Assembly (NCBI RefSeq): GCF_023656565.1
Contig: NZ_JAMOKG010000003.1
Location: 1,240,001 to 1,304,000 of the forward strand
Direction: 5' to 3'
DNA: 64,000 nt
Source: Flavobacterium tyrosinilyticum
GTDB taxonomy: Bacteria > Bacteroidota > Bacteroidia > Flavobacteriales > Flavobacteriaceae
The position numbers and the translations under genes were made by a program. Under the pieces are notes generated by a model, which was given only the letters and a program-made list of their open reading frames with translations, did no database searches and had not been told where the DNA came from. Position 1 is the stretch's first letter, and every line of letters begins with the position of its first letter. Shown here piece by piece: positions 1 to 8,366 of the stretch.

Positions 1-34
1 TGCCGCTCCCATCAGGGCTAGGGCTCCCGTTTTC
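1..34 (-). repeat. Edge of a flavobacterial structured repeat
   Basis: Read on the minus strand this contains TTTTGAAAA, a short variable stretch, CCTAGCCCTGAT and then GGGAGCGGCA before the window ends. The 12-base core CCTAGCCCTGAT and the TTTTGAAAA block recur in the same order at 46073-46101. The element is cut by the window edge, so only its 5' part can be seen. It lies outside any gene, beyond the ftsY operon terminator. Confidence 0.55.
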
Positions 35-140
35 AAAAGAGAATTTCTCAGACTACAAAGATAACCTTATAATCATCAAAAGAAATAAAAATCGAAAACA
101 CATTCAACTATTTTTCAAAACAGGCATTACCAATAAAAAA

Positions 141-185
141 GAGTCTTTAAATAGAAACGCCTAAACGAATCCTATTTAAAGACTC
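141..185 (-). terminator. Terminator of the ftsY operon
   Basis: A perfect 14-bp inverted repeat (GAGTCTTTAAATAG against CTATTTAAAGACTC) with a 17-base loop. On the minus strand it is followed by TTTTTTATT, a good Rho-independent tail. It lies just after the last small gene of the ftsY unit. Confidence 0.8.
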
Positions 186-204
186 AATAAATTTTCAATT
201 ATAT

Positions 205-369
205 TTATCGATTAGAACGTATTCTTTTAAGAACTCCCAAAAAGAATAAAACAATTCCTAGAACTAGTAAAATATAATATATCGAAAGATTTTTATCTTT
301 TAAAACATTAGCCAGAACAAAAGATATTACACTAGCAAAATAAAAAGTTAAAGCTGATATATTTTTCAT
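205..369 (-). CDS. Small membrane protein, 54 aa, downstream of ftsY
   Basis: An ATG-to-TAA frame of 54 codons that starts 6 bases after the ftsY stop codon and ends just before a strong terminator, so it is probably co-transcribed with ftsY. The protein starts MKNISALTFYFASVISFVLA and appears to have two hydrophobic segments, about residues 5-22 and 30-47, separated by the polar NVLKDKN turn. It ends in a basic tail (LKRIRSNR). I do not recognise a family. The position suggests, but does not show, a small inner-membrane protein linked to SRP receptor function. Confidence 0.65.
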   Translation of the reverse strand: MKNISALTFYFASVISFVLANVLKDKNLSIYYILLVLGIVLFFLGVLKRIRSNR

Positions 370-375
370 TGTAAA

Positions 376-1329
376 TTATTTAAAGAAACTGTCAACGAAT
401 TCATATTTATTGAAAACTTGTAAATCTTCAATACCTTCACCAACACCAATATATTTTACAGGAATTTGAAATTGATCTGAAATTCCAATTACCACTCCAC
501 CTTTTGCCGTTCCGTCCAATTTAGTAACAGCCAATGAAGTAACCTCTGTAGCTGCCGTAAATTGTTTCGCTTGTTCAAAAGCGTTTTGACCTGTAGAACC
601 ATCCAAAACTAAAAGCACATCATGAGGCGCATCAGCAACCACTTTCTGCATCACACGTTTTACTTTTGTCAGCTCATTCATTAAGTTGATTTTATTATGA
701 AGACGACCAGCTGTATCAATAATTACAACATCAGCATTTTGAGCAACTGCAGATTGCAAAGTATCAAAAGCTACAGAAGCAGGATCGCTTCCCATTTGCT
801 GTCTTACAATAGGCACATTTACACGATCTGCCCAAACTTGCAATTGATCGATCGCAGCAGCACGAAATGTATCTGCAGCACCTAAAACAACATTATGACC
901 TGCTTTTTTAAATTGATAAGCCAATTTACCAATTGTTGTCGTTTTCCCAACTCCATTTACTCCAACAACCATTAAAACGTAAGGCTTTTTATCTTTCGGA
1001 ATTTCAAATTCTGTTGCCTCACCTGTATTCGTTTCAGATAATAAAGCACCAATTTCATCACGAAGAATTTGATTCAATTCTTCTGTTCCTAGATATTTAT
1101 CTTCAGCAACACGCTTTTCAATTCTTGTAATAATTTTCAAAGTAGTATCTACCCCAACATCAGAAGCCACAAGAACTTCCTCCAGATTATCTAAAACATC
1201 ATCATCAACTTTAGATTTCCCTGCAACGGCTTTACTTAACTTCGAGAAAAAAGTAGTTTTCGTTTTTTCAAGACCTTTGTCTAAAGTCTCTTTTTTTTCG
1301 GTAGAGAATAATTTTTTAAAAAAACTCAT
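376..1329 (-). CDS. ftsY: Signal recognition particle receptor FtsY
   Basis: GTPase receptor that docks SRP-ribosome complexes at the inner membrane for co-translational insertion of membrane proteins. The 317-residue protein has a helical N domain (about 20-100) and a G domain with the P-loop GVNGVGKTTT, the DTAGR motif, TKLDGTAKGG and the C-terminal DLQVF segment. The N-terminus is a short basic stretch, not the long acidic A domain of E. coli, as is usual in Bacteroidota. It follows rpmB, rpmG and the DUF4295 gene, but a terminator at 1469-1498 separates it from them. Confidence 0.97.
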   Translation of the reverse strand: MSFFKKLFSTEKKETLDKGLEKTKTTFFSKLSKAVAGKSKVDDDVLDNLEEVLVASDVGVDTTLKIITRIEKRVAEDKYLGTEELNQILRDEIGALLSETNTGEATEFEIPKDKKPYVLMVVGVNGVGKTTTIGKLAYQFKKAGHNVVLGAADTFRAAAIDQLQVWADRVNVPIVRQQMGSDPASVAFDTLQSAVAQNADVVIIDTAGRLHNKINLMNELTKVKRVMQKVVADAPHDVLLVLDGSTGQNAFEQAKQFTAATEVTSLAVTKLDGTAKGGVVIGISDQFQIPVKYIGVGEGIEDLQVFNKYEFVDSFFK

Positions 1330-1468
1330 TTTTTTGTAGATTATTTAGATTTACTAGATTTCTCGATTTTCACGCAAGAAATCAAAATCTTTAAAGAAAG
1401 TGCAATTGTCTTTCAAAAAAAGGCCAATTGTTACGATTCTTTAAATTTATAGACAAATATAGGTAATA

Positions 1469-1498
1469 AAAAAGCTACTTCCGAAAGAAAGTAGCTTT
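1469..1498 (-). terminator. Terminator after the DUF4295 gene
   Basis: Inverted repeat AAAGCTACTT / AAGTAGCTTT with a short loop, followed on the minus strand by TTTTTATT. It lies 20 bases beyond the stop of the DUF4295 gene and separates the ribosomal protein unit from ftsY. Confidence 0.8.
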
Positions 1499-1518
1499 TC
1501 TATATAATGTAATTGTAA

Positions 1519-1671
1519 TTATTTCTTTTTCAAGAACTCATCAACTTCTTCAGGAGCCATAATAGATTCTACGAATGTATATGCACCAGTTTTAGGAGAT
1601 TTTACCATTTTGATGGCTTTTGATAATCTCTTAGAAGATGTTTGTAACGATGCTACGGTTTTCTTTGCCAT
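1519..1671 (-). CDS. DUF4295 family protein, 50 aa
   Basis: A 50-codon frame from ATG at 1671 to TAA at 1519. It starts MAKKTVASLQTSSKRLSKAI, continues through a KMVKSPKTGAY segment and ends DEFLKKK. It is small and basic, and this is the conserved DUF4295 protein found between rpmG and ftsY in Bacteroidota. The gene order rpmB, rpmG, DUF4295, ftsY supports a ribosome-associated role, but the function is not established. It is short enough to be missed by length-filtered gene calling. Confidence 0.9.
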   Translation of the reverse strand: MAKKTVASLQTSSKRLSKAIKMVKSPKTGAYTFVESIMAPEEVDEFLKKK

Positions 1672-1746
1672 GATTCAAATGTTATTTGAAATTCATTAAA
1701 TCTTCAAATGAAAAACCATTTGAGACTTAATCAAAATCTCTAATTA

Positions 1747-1929
1747 TTACTTAATTTCTTTGTGAACAGTTACTCTTTTTAAAACTGGATTAAATTTTTT
1801 AATCTCTAATCTGTCTGGAGTATTTTTTTTGTTCTTAGTTGTAATATATCTAGAAGTTCCTGCAACACCAGAAGCTTTGTGTTCAGTACATTCTAAAATT
1901 ACTTGGATTCTATTACCTTTCTTTGCCAT
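1747..1929 (-). CDS. rpmG: 50S ribosomal protein L33
   Basis: Ribosomal protein L33 of the large subunit, 60 residues, basic, starting MAKKGNRIQVILECTEHK and containing the family segment RYITTKNKKNTPDRLEIKKF. Only one cysteine is present (ECTEHK), so this is the non-zinc-binding form. It lies 27 bp downstream of rpmB in the same direction and shares that gene's promoter. Confidence 0.96.
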   Translation of the reverse strand: MAKKGNRIQVILECTEHKASGVAGTSRYITTKNKKNTPDRLEIKKFNPVLKRVTVHKEIK

Positions 1930-1956
1930 CTTGCTATATATTTATTTAGGAAAAGA

Positions 1957-2193
1957 TTATTTGATAAATCCTTCTGACTGTGCTTTTTTCAAAACAGCAG
2001 TGATTCCATTTTTATTAATTGTTTTTATCGTAGATGCTGCTACTCTAAGAGTAATCCATCTATCTTCTTCTGGAAGATAAAAACGCTTTTTAACTAAGTT
2101 TACAGAAAACTTTCTCTTAGTTTTGTTCATAGCGTGAGAAACGTTATTTCCTACCATCGCTCTTTTACCTGTAAGGTCACAAACTCTTGACAT
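1957..2193 (-). CDS. rpmB: 50S ribosomal protein L28
   Basis: Large-subunit ribosomal protein L28, 78 residues. It starts MSRVCDLTGKRAMVGNNVSH, the classic L28 N-terminus, and ends with a KTINKNGITAVLKKA segment. It is the first gene of the rpmB-rpmG-DUF4295 unit, with a recognisable promoter at 2230-2264. Length and motif order match the family with no anomaly. Confidence 0.97.
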   Translation of the reverse strand: MSRVCDLTGKRAMVGNNVSHAMNKTKRKFSVNLVKKRFYLPEEDRWITLRVAASTIKTINKNGITAVLKKAQSEGFIK

Positions 2194-2229
2194 TATACTT
2201 ATCTTTTATCGTTATTCAAAATCAGGGTG

Positions 2230-2264
2230 CAAAGAAAAGAAAAATAAACCATTGTAGCAAAAAA
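2230..2264 (-). promoter_or_regulatory. Promoter of the rpmB operon
   Basis: On the minus strand a TTTTTTG -33 element is followed after 20 bp by TTTCTTTG, a variant of the Bacteroidota -7 box TAnnTTTG. The -7 box is 37 bases before the rpmB start. The -33 element touches the cinA stop codon at 2265. Confidence 0.6.
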
Positions 2265-3518
2265 TTATTGCACAAATTTTAAAATTTCTTTCTGTAATAT
2301 TTCCAAACTCTTGACAGACGCCCTATCTATCACTTTTTCACGAGGTTGTCCGAAGTTAAATTCCTCGACAATTACCCCGTCTGGCGTTGCTAAAGCAATA
2401 AAAACAGTGCCTATTTCAGCATCAGAATCACCTTTTGACGGGCCTGCATTGCCCGTCGTTGCTAGTGCATAGTCGGTTTTTAGCAAATCTTTAGCACTCA
2501 AGGCCATAGCCGATGCAACCTCAGCACTAACTACCGAAAATTGATCAATTAAATTTTTCGGTATTCCCAAAACATTTATTTTGACTTCTGTCGCATAAGA
2601 AACAATACTTCCTTTAAAATAGCTTGACGAACCTGGCACAGATGACAATAATGACGCAATTCTTCCACCTGTGCAACTTTCTGCTGTTGAGATGGTTTTA
2701 TTTTGTTTCGTAAGCAGTTTACCAATTACTGTTTCAATTGTTTCATTCTCTTCGTAACCTACAATTATATCGTGAATGATAGCATCCAAGGACTGAACGT
2801 TGCTTTCGATCGCTTCTTCTAATTCCTCTTTATTAGTCCCGCGAGCAGTTAAACGGAGACGAACGCGTCCCGGATTGGGCAGATAGGCCAATTTTATAAA
2901 CTCTGGAAGATTATTTTCCCATTGTTCAATACGTTCTGCAACTAAACTTTCTCCCTGACCATAAGTCAAAATGGTTTTATGAATAATATAAGGGCGTTTA
3001 TATTCACGAACAATTTTAGGAATTATTTCTTCTTCTACCAGATATTTCATTTCGTACGGAACTCCCGGAAGCGAAATAAATACGGTATTTTCTTTCTTCA
3101 TCCACATTCCTGGCGCAGTTCCAACTTTATTATGCAAAACAGTACAAGTAGACGGAACTAAAGCTTGATCTTTGTTTAGCTGAGAAATAGGTCTTTTATA
3201 AAACCCTTCAATTAATTCCGTCACATGCGCCAAAACTTTTTGATCTACCACTAATTCATCATCAAAGTATTCACAGAATGTTTTCTTTGTTACATCATCT
3301 TTGGTTGGCCCTAATCCGCCAGTCACAATCACAACATCTACTTTGTTTTGCAATTGCGCAAAAGTGCCTAAAATATGTTTTTTGTCATCGCTTATTGACA
3401 GCATCTCTACCACCTCAACTCCAATTCTATCGAGTGATTTGGCAATAAAAGCCGAATTTGTATCTACGATTTGACCAATTAAGATTTCATCTCCAATAGT
3501 AATAATTGCTGCTTTCAT
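2265..3518 (-). CDS. cinA: CinA family nicotinamide-nucleotide amidohydrolase
   Basis: A 417-residue protein with the standard CinA layout: an N-terminal MoCF/COG1058 domain (TIGDEILIGQIVDTNSAFIA, then VIVTGGLGPTKDD) and a C-terminal amidohydrolase domain from about residue 260 (STAESCTGGRIASLLSSVPG, ATTGNAGP). The family hydrolyses nicotinamide mononucleotide to nicotinate mononucleotide (NAD recycling) and also carries ADP-ribose pyrophosphatase activity. Despite the older name 'competence/damage-inducible', nothing nearby suggests competence. It lies directly upstream of the ribosomal protein promoter. Confidence 0.93.
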   Translation of the reverse strand: MKAAIITIGDEILIGQIVDTNSAFIAKSLDRIGVEVVEMLSISDDKKHILGTFAQLQNKVDVVIVTGGLGPTKDDVTKKTFCEYFDDELVVDQKVLAHVTELIEGFYKRPISQLNKDQALVPSTCTVLHNKVGTAPGMWMKKENTVFISLPGVPYEMKYLVEEEIIPKIVREYKRPYIIHKTILTYGQGESLVAERIEQWENNLPEFIKLAYLPNPGRVRLRLTARGTNKEELEEAIESNVQSLDAIIHDIIVGYEENETIETVIGKLLTKQNKTISTAESCTGGRIASLLSSVPGSSSYFKGSIVSYATEVKINVLGIPKNLIDQFSVVSAEVASAMALSAKDLLKTDYALATTGNAGPSKGDSDAEIGTVFIALATPDGVIVEEFNFGQPREKVIDRASVKSLEILQKEILKFVQ

Positions 3519-3650
3519 AATCAGTGAAATATTTTTTTCGCTTAAATAAATAAGCTAATAATTTATAAGTAGAAAATTAAATTTTGTCTAGGAGGAAGGT
3601 ATTAACGGCTTTTACAAACTATAAGCCCGTTTACAAAATTTAAAAAATAT

Positions 3651-3689
3651 TTTGACTTATTCCTTTTATAAAAATAGGAATAAGTCAAA
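3651..3689 (-). terminator. Terminator of the FAH-Hpt unit
   Basis: A 13-bp perfect inverted repeat (TTTGACTTATTCC / GGAATAAGTCAAA) with a 13-base loop, followed on the minus strand by ATATTTTTT. It begins 8 bases beyond the stop of the Hpt gene. Confidence 0.7.
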
Positions 3690-3696
3690 TTTTATA

Positions 3697-4041
3697 TTAA
3701 AGATCAAAATCTTTTTTAATTTCTTTAATCGCTTCTTTTACTTGCACCTTAATACTTTTAAAAGTTTCGATAATATCTTTTTTCTTGCCCTCAGCTTTTG
3801 TCCAAGCCTCAACCTGCAAAATTTCTTCAAAAGCCACATTTAATCCCATTAAATCCAGTGTAGGCTTTATTTTATGAGCATAGGAATAGGCGTATTTATG
3901 ATCCTTCTTTTTTATTCCTTCTTTAATTTGTTTTAAATCTTCTGGAACTTCTGTAACAAATAAGGTTAAAATTTGATTTACAAATTCAGGGTCATTATCT
4001 GAAAGCGCATAAACTTTCGAAAGGTTGTACTTTAAAGCCAT
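3697..4041 (-). CDS. Hpt (histidine phosphotransfer) domain protein
   Basis: A 114-residue, all-helical Hpt domain with the phosphorylatable histidine in the motif YAHKIKPTLDLMG, at about residue 56. Such proteins shuttle phosphoryl groups between a hybrid histidine kinase and a response regulator. No kinase or regulator is adjacent, so its partners are elsewhere. Its ATG shares one base with the stop codon of the upstream FAH-family gene (TAATG), which suggests translational coupling although no functional link is obvious. Confidence 0.85.
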   Translation of the reverse strand: MALKYNLSKVYALSDNDPEFVNQILTLFVTEVPEDLKQIKEGIKKKDHKYAYSYAHKIKPTLDLMGLNVAFEEILQVEAWTKAEGKKKDIIETFKSIKVQVKEAIKEIKKDFDL

Positions 4042-4652
4042 TATTTTACTTGTATTCTGAATAATTTTTTATCTTCTAAAAAGCCTTCTAAAACATCATT
4101 TGGTTTTACAGCCGCAACACCTGCAGGCGTTCCTGTAAAAATAATATCTCCAATTTTTAAGGTAAAAAACTGAGACACGTGAGAAATCAATTCATCGATT
4201 TTCCAAAGCATCATACTTGAGTTTCCTTTTTGAACTGTTTCTGAATTGCTTCTTAATTCAAAATTAAGATTTTCCATAGAAACAAAATCAGTTTTTGGCA
4301 AAAAATCTCCAATAACCGCAGAACCGTCAAAAGCCTTGGCTTTTTCCCACGGAAGTCCTTTTTCTTTCAATTTACTTTGCAGGTCTCGTGCAGTAAAATC
4401 AATCCCTACGCTTATTTCATCATAATATTTATGAGCAAATTTGGGCTCAATATATTTTCCAACTTTATTAATCTTTACGATTATTTCAACTTCATGATGA
4501 ACATCTTCAGAAAATTCAGGAATAACAAAAGGATGTTGTTTCAACAAAACCGCTGAATCTGGTTTCATAAAAACAACCGGCTCGCTAGGGCGTTCGTTTT
4601 TCAACTCTTCTATATGATTGGCATAATTCCTGCCTACACAAATAATTTTCAT
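4041..4652 (-). CDS. Fumarylacetoacetate hydrolase family protein
   Basis: A 203-residue single-domain FAH-fold enzyme. The signatures are CVGRNYANHI and EPVVFMKPDSAVL near the N-terminus, the acidic metal-binding pair HHEVEIIVKINK, the DFTARDLQ segment and the IIFTGTPAGV loop near the C-terminus. The family includes acylpyruvases, oxaloacetate decarboxylases and isomerases of aromatic catabolism. The short length and isolated context fit an acylpyruvate hydrolase or oxaloacetate decarboxylase (FAHD1-like), but the substrate cannot be read from sequence. It is overlapped by the Hpt gene. Confidence 0.88.
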   Translation of the reverse strand: MKIICVGRNYANHIEELKNERPSEPVVFMKPDSAVLLKQHPFVIPEFSEDVHHEVEIIVKINKVGKYIEPKFAHKYYDEISVGIDFTARDLQSKLKEKGLPWEKAKAFDGSAVIGDFLPKTDFVSMENLNFELRSNSETVQKGNSSMMLWKIDELISHVSQFFTLKIGDIIFTGTPAGVAAVKPNDVLEGFLEDKKLFRIQVK

Positions 4653-4659
4653 TCTTTTT

Positions 4660-4740
4660 AAGTTGCTGAGATACTGAGATGCTAAGATACTAAGGAATCT
4701 AAAAAACTTAGAATCTCAGAATCTTAGCATCTTAGAAACT
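4660..4740. repeat. Intergenic inverted repeat, CTTAG/CTCAG family
   Basis: A run of short near-identical words (GAGATACTGAGATGCTAAG, then CTTAGAATCTCAGAATCTTAG) whose two halves are approximately reverse complements. It fills the whole gap between the exonuclease stop and the FAH gene start. Related runs lie at 19537-19573 and 32569-32730. Confidence 0.75.
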
Positions 4741-5510
4741 TATTTAGTATTTAATTTTCTTAATTTAATTGCTGTCAAAACTTTTTTGGTGTACAACGGA
4801 AAATCAGCATTTTGGATCCAGCTGAAATACCCTGGCTCTGTTTCTAGAACCTTCTCCACTTTAGCACCTTTATGTTTTCCAAAAGTAAAAATTTCTTCGT
4901 CATCTTGATCAAAAGCAATCATTCCTGCAAAATCGGCGATTTTTTTACGTGTCGTAAATTCAGACAAAGATTTCATGTCGTTCTCCAATTCTGGATAACG
5001 ATCTAATTGCGCTTTCAAGATTTCGTAAGTTGCCATTGTATCGGCTTCTGCCGAATGCGCATTGTCTAAACTTTTTCCACAATAAAATTTCAAAGCAGCA
5101 CTTAAAGTACGCTCTTCCATTTTATGAAAAATAGTCTGTACATCTACAGAAACTTTGTTTTTCATATCAAAATCGACTCCTGCGCGAAGTAATTCTTCTG
5201 CTAAAAGCGGAATATCGAAACGATCTGAATTAAATCCACCAAGATCACTGTCTTTTATCATATTATGAATATGCGGAGCCAGTTCTGCAAAAGTGGGTTC
5301 ATTGGCTACTTTTTCGTCTGTTATACCATGAACTGCAGTTGTTTGTGGAGGAATTGGAATTGTTGGATTAACCAACCAGGTTTTACTTTCTTTGTTTCCG
5401 TTTGGAAAAACTTTGAATATTGAAATTTCTACGATTCTATCTTTACCGATATCAATTCCCGTTGTTTCGAGATCAAAAAAGCAAATTGGCTTGTTAAGTT
5501 TTAATTCCAT
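4740..5510 (-). CDS. DnaQ-like 3'-5' exonuclease
   Basis: A 256-residue DEDDh-type exonuclease. The catalytic motifs are FFDLETTGIDIG (Exo I, residues 11-22), the GFNSDRFDIPLL stretch (Exo II) and HSAEADTMATYEIL (Exo III with His and Asp). Residues 205-250 (FTFGKHKGAKVEKV to YFSWIQNADFP) match the small C-terminal domain of exonuclease X-like proteins. The role is probably DNA repair or RNA/DNA trimming, not the replicative epsilon subunit, because the extra domain is not found in DnaQ. It stands alone between a repeat and a long untranslated gap. Confidence 0.88.
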   Translation of the reverse strand: MELKLNKPICFFDLETTGIDIGKDRIVEISIFKVFPNGNKESKTWLVNPTIPIPPQTTAVHGITDEKVANEPTFAELAPHIHNMIKDSDLGGFNSDRFDIPLLAEELLRAGVDFDMKNKVSVDVQTIFHKMEERTLSAALKFYCGKSLDNAHSAEADTMATYEILKAQLDRYPELENDMKSLSEFTTRKKIADFAGMIAFDQDDEEIFTFGKHKGAKVEKVLETEPGYFSWIQNADFPLYTKKVLTAIKLRKLNTK

Positions 5511-5677
5511 TTCTAATTTTTATAAGTTTACAAATGTAATTTTTAAAGCGGAATATCTCTCTTTATTCTGATTTTTTTTGTCGAAAAATGCTTTCAATTA
5601 CTCAATTTTAACTTTTCAAAAACAAGCTTTTAATAAGTCTGCGTAGTACTGCTTAATTCTTTTCTTACAAAACAAAA

Positions 5678-5707
5678 AATCCGACAAGTTTTAAACCTGT
5701 CGGATTT
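5678..5707 (-). terminator. Terminator of the E2 acyltransferase gene
   Basis: Inverted repeat AAATCCGACA / TGTCGGATTT with a small internal mismatch. On the minus strand it is followed by TTTTTTG. It lies 22 bases past the E2 stop codon. Confidence 0.8.
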
Positions 5708-5728
5708 GAATTTATTTGTACTTTATTT

Positions 5729-7087
5729 TTAGAAATCTCTATCCACATCAAAAGCTTCTAAATATTCTGCTACTCTTTTTACAAAACTTCCTCCTAATGC
5801 ACCATCTACAACTCTATGATCGTAAGAGTGCGACAAGAACATTTTCTGACGAATTCCGATAAAGTCACCTTCTGGAGTTTCAATAACCGCAGGCACTTTG
5901 CGAATTGCACCAAGCGCTAGAATTCCAACTTGCGGCTGATTGATAATCGGAGTTCCAAAAACGCTTCCAAAAGTACCAACATTGGTTACTGTATATGTTC
6001 CGCCTTGTGTATCGTCTGGTTTTAGTTTTCCAGCTTTTGCACGGTTTCCTAAATCGTTAACCGCTTTTGCCATTCCAACAAGATTTAATTGATCTGCATT
6101 TTTGATTACAGGAACAATTAAATTTCCGTTTGGCAATGCTGCTGCCATTCCTAAATTGATATTTTTCTTTTTAATGATATAATCTCCGTCAACAGAAATA
6201 TTCATTCCTGGGAAATCTTTTAAAGCTTTCGCAACTGCTTCCATCATAATTGGAGTAAAAGTCAGTTTCTCGCCTTCTCTTTTTTCGAAAGCTGCTTTTA
6301 CTTTATCTCTCCACTTTACAATATTCGTTACATCTACTTCAATGAAAGATTGTACGTGAGCCGAAGTCTGAACCGATGCTACCATGTAACCCGAAATCAG
6401 TTTACGCATTCTGTCCATCTCAACAATTTCGTCACCACCATTTACAGAAACTGGTACTGCTTGCTGGCTTTTTTGAACAACTGGCTCAACAGCTTTTGGA
6501 GCTTCAGCTTTTGGAGTTTCTGCAACAACTTTTGGAGCAACTTCAACTGTTTGAGGAGCTTGAATAGAACCCGATTTACGAGCTTCTACATATTTCAGAA
6601 TATCTTCTTTAGTCACACGTCCATCTTTTCCAGAACCTGCAATGTTTTCAAGTTCGTTTAAAGAAAGACCTTCTTCTTTTGCAATATTTTTTACTAATGG
6701 AGAAAAGAATTTATCTGATCCTGAGAAATCTTGAGAAGTTACCGTTTCTTTAACCGATTCGATTGTTTTTTCGATTTCTGCAGCTTCTACAGGAGCGGCA
6801 GTTTCTTGAACTGTATTTGCAACTTCTGGAGTTGCTGTTTCTCCGCCTTCAGTTTCAATAATAGCAATAGTCTGCCCTACCTGCACTAAATCATCTTTAC
6901 CAAACAATTGCTCAACTAAAATTCCTGATACTTCGCTAGGCACTTCACTGTCAACTTTATCTGTTGCAATTTCGAGTACAGCTTCATCAGCTTCAATTTT
7001 GTCTCCAACTTCTTTCAACCAATTTGTAATAGTTGCTTCAGCGACACTTTCTCCCATTTTAGGAAGCTTTAATTCAAATCTTGCCAT
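5729..7087 (-). CDS. 2-oxo acid dehydrogenase E2 (dihydrolipoyl acyltransferase)
   Basis: A 452-residue core subunit of a 2-oxoacid dehydrogenase complex. It has an N-terminal lipoyl domain (lipoyl-lysine K44 in EIATDKVDSE), an Ala/Pro/Glu-rich linker, an E3/E1-binding domain at about 130-170 (FFSPLVKNIAKEEGLS, GKDGRVTKEDIL), a second linker and a catalytic domain from about 215 that ends with the HxxxDG active site (SHSYDHRVVDGALGG). The single lipoyl domain suits a branched-chain or 2-oxoglutarate type. No E1 or E3 gene is near, so substrate specificity remains open. Confidence 0.93.
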   Translation of the reverse strand: MARFELKLPKMGESVAEATITNWLKEVGDKIEADEAVLEIATDKVDSEVPSEVSGILVEQLFGKDDLVQVGQTIAIIETEGGETATPEVANTVQETAAPVEAAEIEKTIESVKETVTSQDFSGSDKFFSPLVKNIAKEEGLSLNELENIAGSGKDGRVTKEDILKYVEARKSGSIQAPQTVEVAPKVVAETPKAEAPKAVEPVVQKSQQAVPVSVNGGDEIVEMDRMRKLISGYMVASVQTSAHVQSFIEVDVTNIVKWRDKVKAAFEKREGEKLTFTPIMMEAVAKALKDFPGMNISVDGDYIIKKKNINLGMAAALPNGNLIVPVIKNADQLNLVGMAKAVNDLGNRAKAGKLKPDDTQGGTYTVTNVGTFGSVFGTPIINQPQVGILALGAIRKVPAVIETPEGDFIGIRQKMFLSHSYDHRVVDGALGGSFVKRVAEYLEAFDVDRDF

Positions 7088-7171
7088 ATTGTTAATCTAA
7101 AAGATGTTTTTGATTTTCAGATTGCGAAATTAATGAATATTTTAAACATAAATTTCATTTAATATAATTTT

Positions 7172-8335
7172 TTACTCGATTTTTATAATTTGCCCTCTGT
7201 CATTTCTGGAATTACTTCCAATAATAAAATGGGTATTTTTAGGCAAAACTTTAAAAGTAATACTCTTATCTTTAATAGTTTCTATGATTTCGATACATTT
7301 TTTGAATGAAATGTACTGATTATCCAAAATTATTTCGACGTTTTTTCCCTTAAAAATCAGGCACGAATTTACCATTTTTTCTTTCGGGATTTTTAAAAAC
7401 TGGACTTTATTTTTTAAAATTAGGGCTATTTTGTGAGACAAATCTTCGTTTAAAGAATAAAAAACATGCAATTCTGGATTTGGTTTTATTCCTGTTTTGC
7501 CTTGAAACATTTTTACAAAAGAGAAAAACCAAGTTCCGATTTGGATGAAAAAACTAAAAAACAGTGATTTCTTAAAATGCTTCTGATAAAAGAAATTCAT
7601 AGCTTCCTGAAAACGTTTCATATATTTTTCGTCTTTTATGGTGCTTTCTCCTTTATAGTGCAAAACTGTAGTTTCGTGAAAGTAAAAATTTGCCTTTTGT
7701 TTTTGCAATGCTCTATACGATAAATCGATATCATCAGCATACATGAAACAATCTTCATCAAAACCTTTTAGATCTTCATAAAGCTCTTTTTTCAAAAGCA
7801 TAAAAGCGCCAACGAGAATATCTACTTCCCCTGTTTCATTTTCATCTAAATGCTGTGCGTAATATTGATTGAAGAGTTTGGTTTTGGAAAAAACTTTATA
7901 CAATCCGAAAATTTTGGTGAAAGCAACCCAAGGCGAAGGAATTCCACGTTTACTTTCTGGAAGAAACTCCCCTGTTCCATCAATTAATTTACAGCCAACA
8001 ATTCCGAGATTTTTTTGCCTTTCGGCGAAAGCCAAAATCTTTGTAAAAGTATCTTCTGCAACAACGGTATCTGGATTTAAAATGCAAATGTATTTTCCTT
8101 TCGCTTGACGAACACCAATATTATTGCCTTTTGGAAATCCGAAATTTTCTTTGTTTTCGATCAGTTTTACGTCTGGAAATTTTTCTTTCATCATCAAAAC
8201 ACTTTCGTCTGATGAATTATTATCAACCACAATAATTTCTGCATCGATTGCCACAATTGCCTCCTGAACACTTAAAACGCATTGTTCTAGAAAGTAACGC
8301 ACATTGTAATTTAAAATGACAACTGATAACTGCAT
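7172..8335 (-). CDS. Glycosyltransferase family 2 protein
   Basis: A 387-residue GT2 enzyme with a GT-A fold at residues 1-230: SVVILNYNVRYFLEQC, the nucleotide-binding VDNNSSDES, ENFGFPKGNNIG and the DXD-like NPDTVV. It resembles rhamnosyltransferases (WbbL type). A hydrophobic segment (SLFFSFFIQIGTWFFSFVKM) at about 255-275 probably anchors it to the inner membrane, and about 110 residues without a recognised domain follow. It probably adds a sugar to a surface polysaccharide or glycolipid, in keeping with the polysaccharide genes a few kb away. Confidence 0.88.
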   Translation of the reverse strand: MQLSVVILNYNVRYFLEQCVLSVQEAIVAIDAEIIVVDNNSSDESVLMMKEKFPDVKLIENKENFGFPKGNNIGVRQAKGKYICILNPDTVVAEDTFTKILAFAERQKNLGIVGCKLIDGTGEFLPESKRGIPSPWVAFTKIFGLYKVFSKTKLFNQYYAQHLDENETGEVDILVGAFMLLKKELYEDLKGFDEDCFMYADDIDLSYRALQKQKANFYFHETTVLHYKGESTIKDEKYMKRFQEAMNFFYQKHFKKSLFFSFFIQIGTWFFSFVKMFQGKTGIKPNPELHVFYSLNEDLSHKIALILKNKVQFLKIPKEKMVNSCLIFKGKNVEIILDNQYISFKKCIEIIETIKDKSITFKVLPKNTHFIIGSNSRNDRGQIIKIE

Positions 8336-8366
8336 GAAAAATTGAGTCTGTAGATTTTGGCCGAAG

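Noticed and set aside
6350..6661. An apparent plus-strand gene opposite the E2 linker.
   Set aside because: It is the shadow of the Ala/Pro-rich linker of E2; its sequence is repetitive and without family resemblance.
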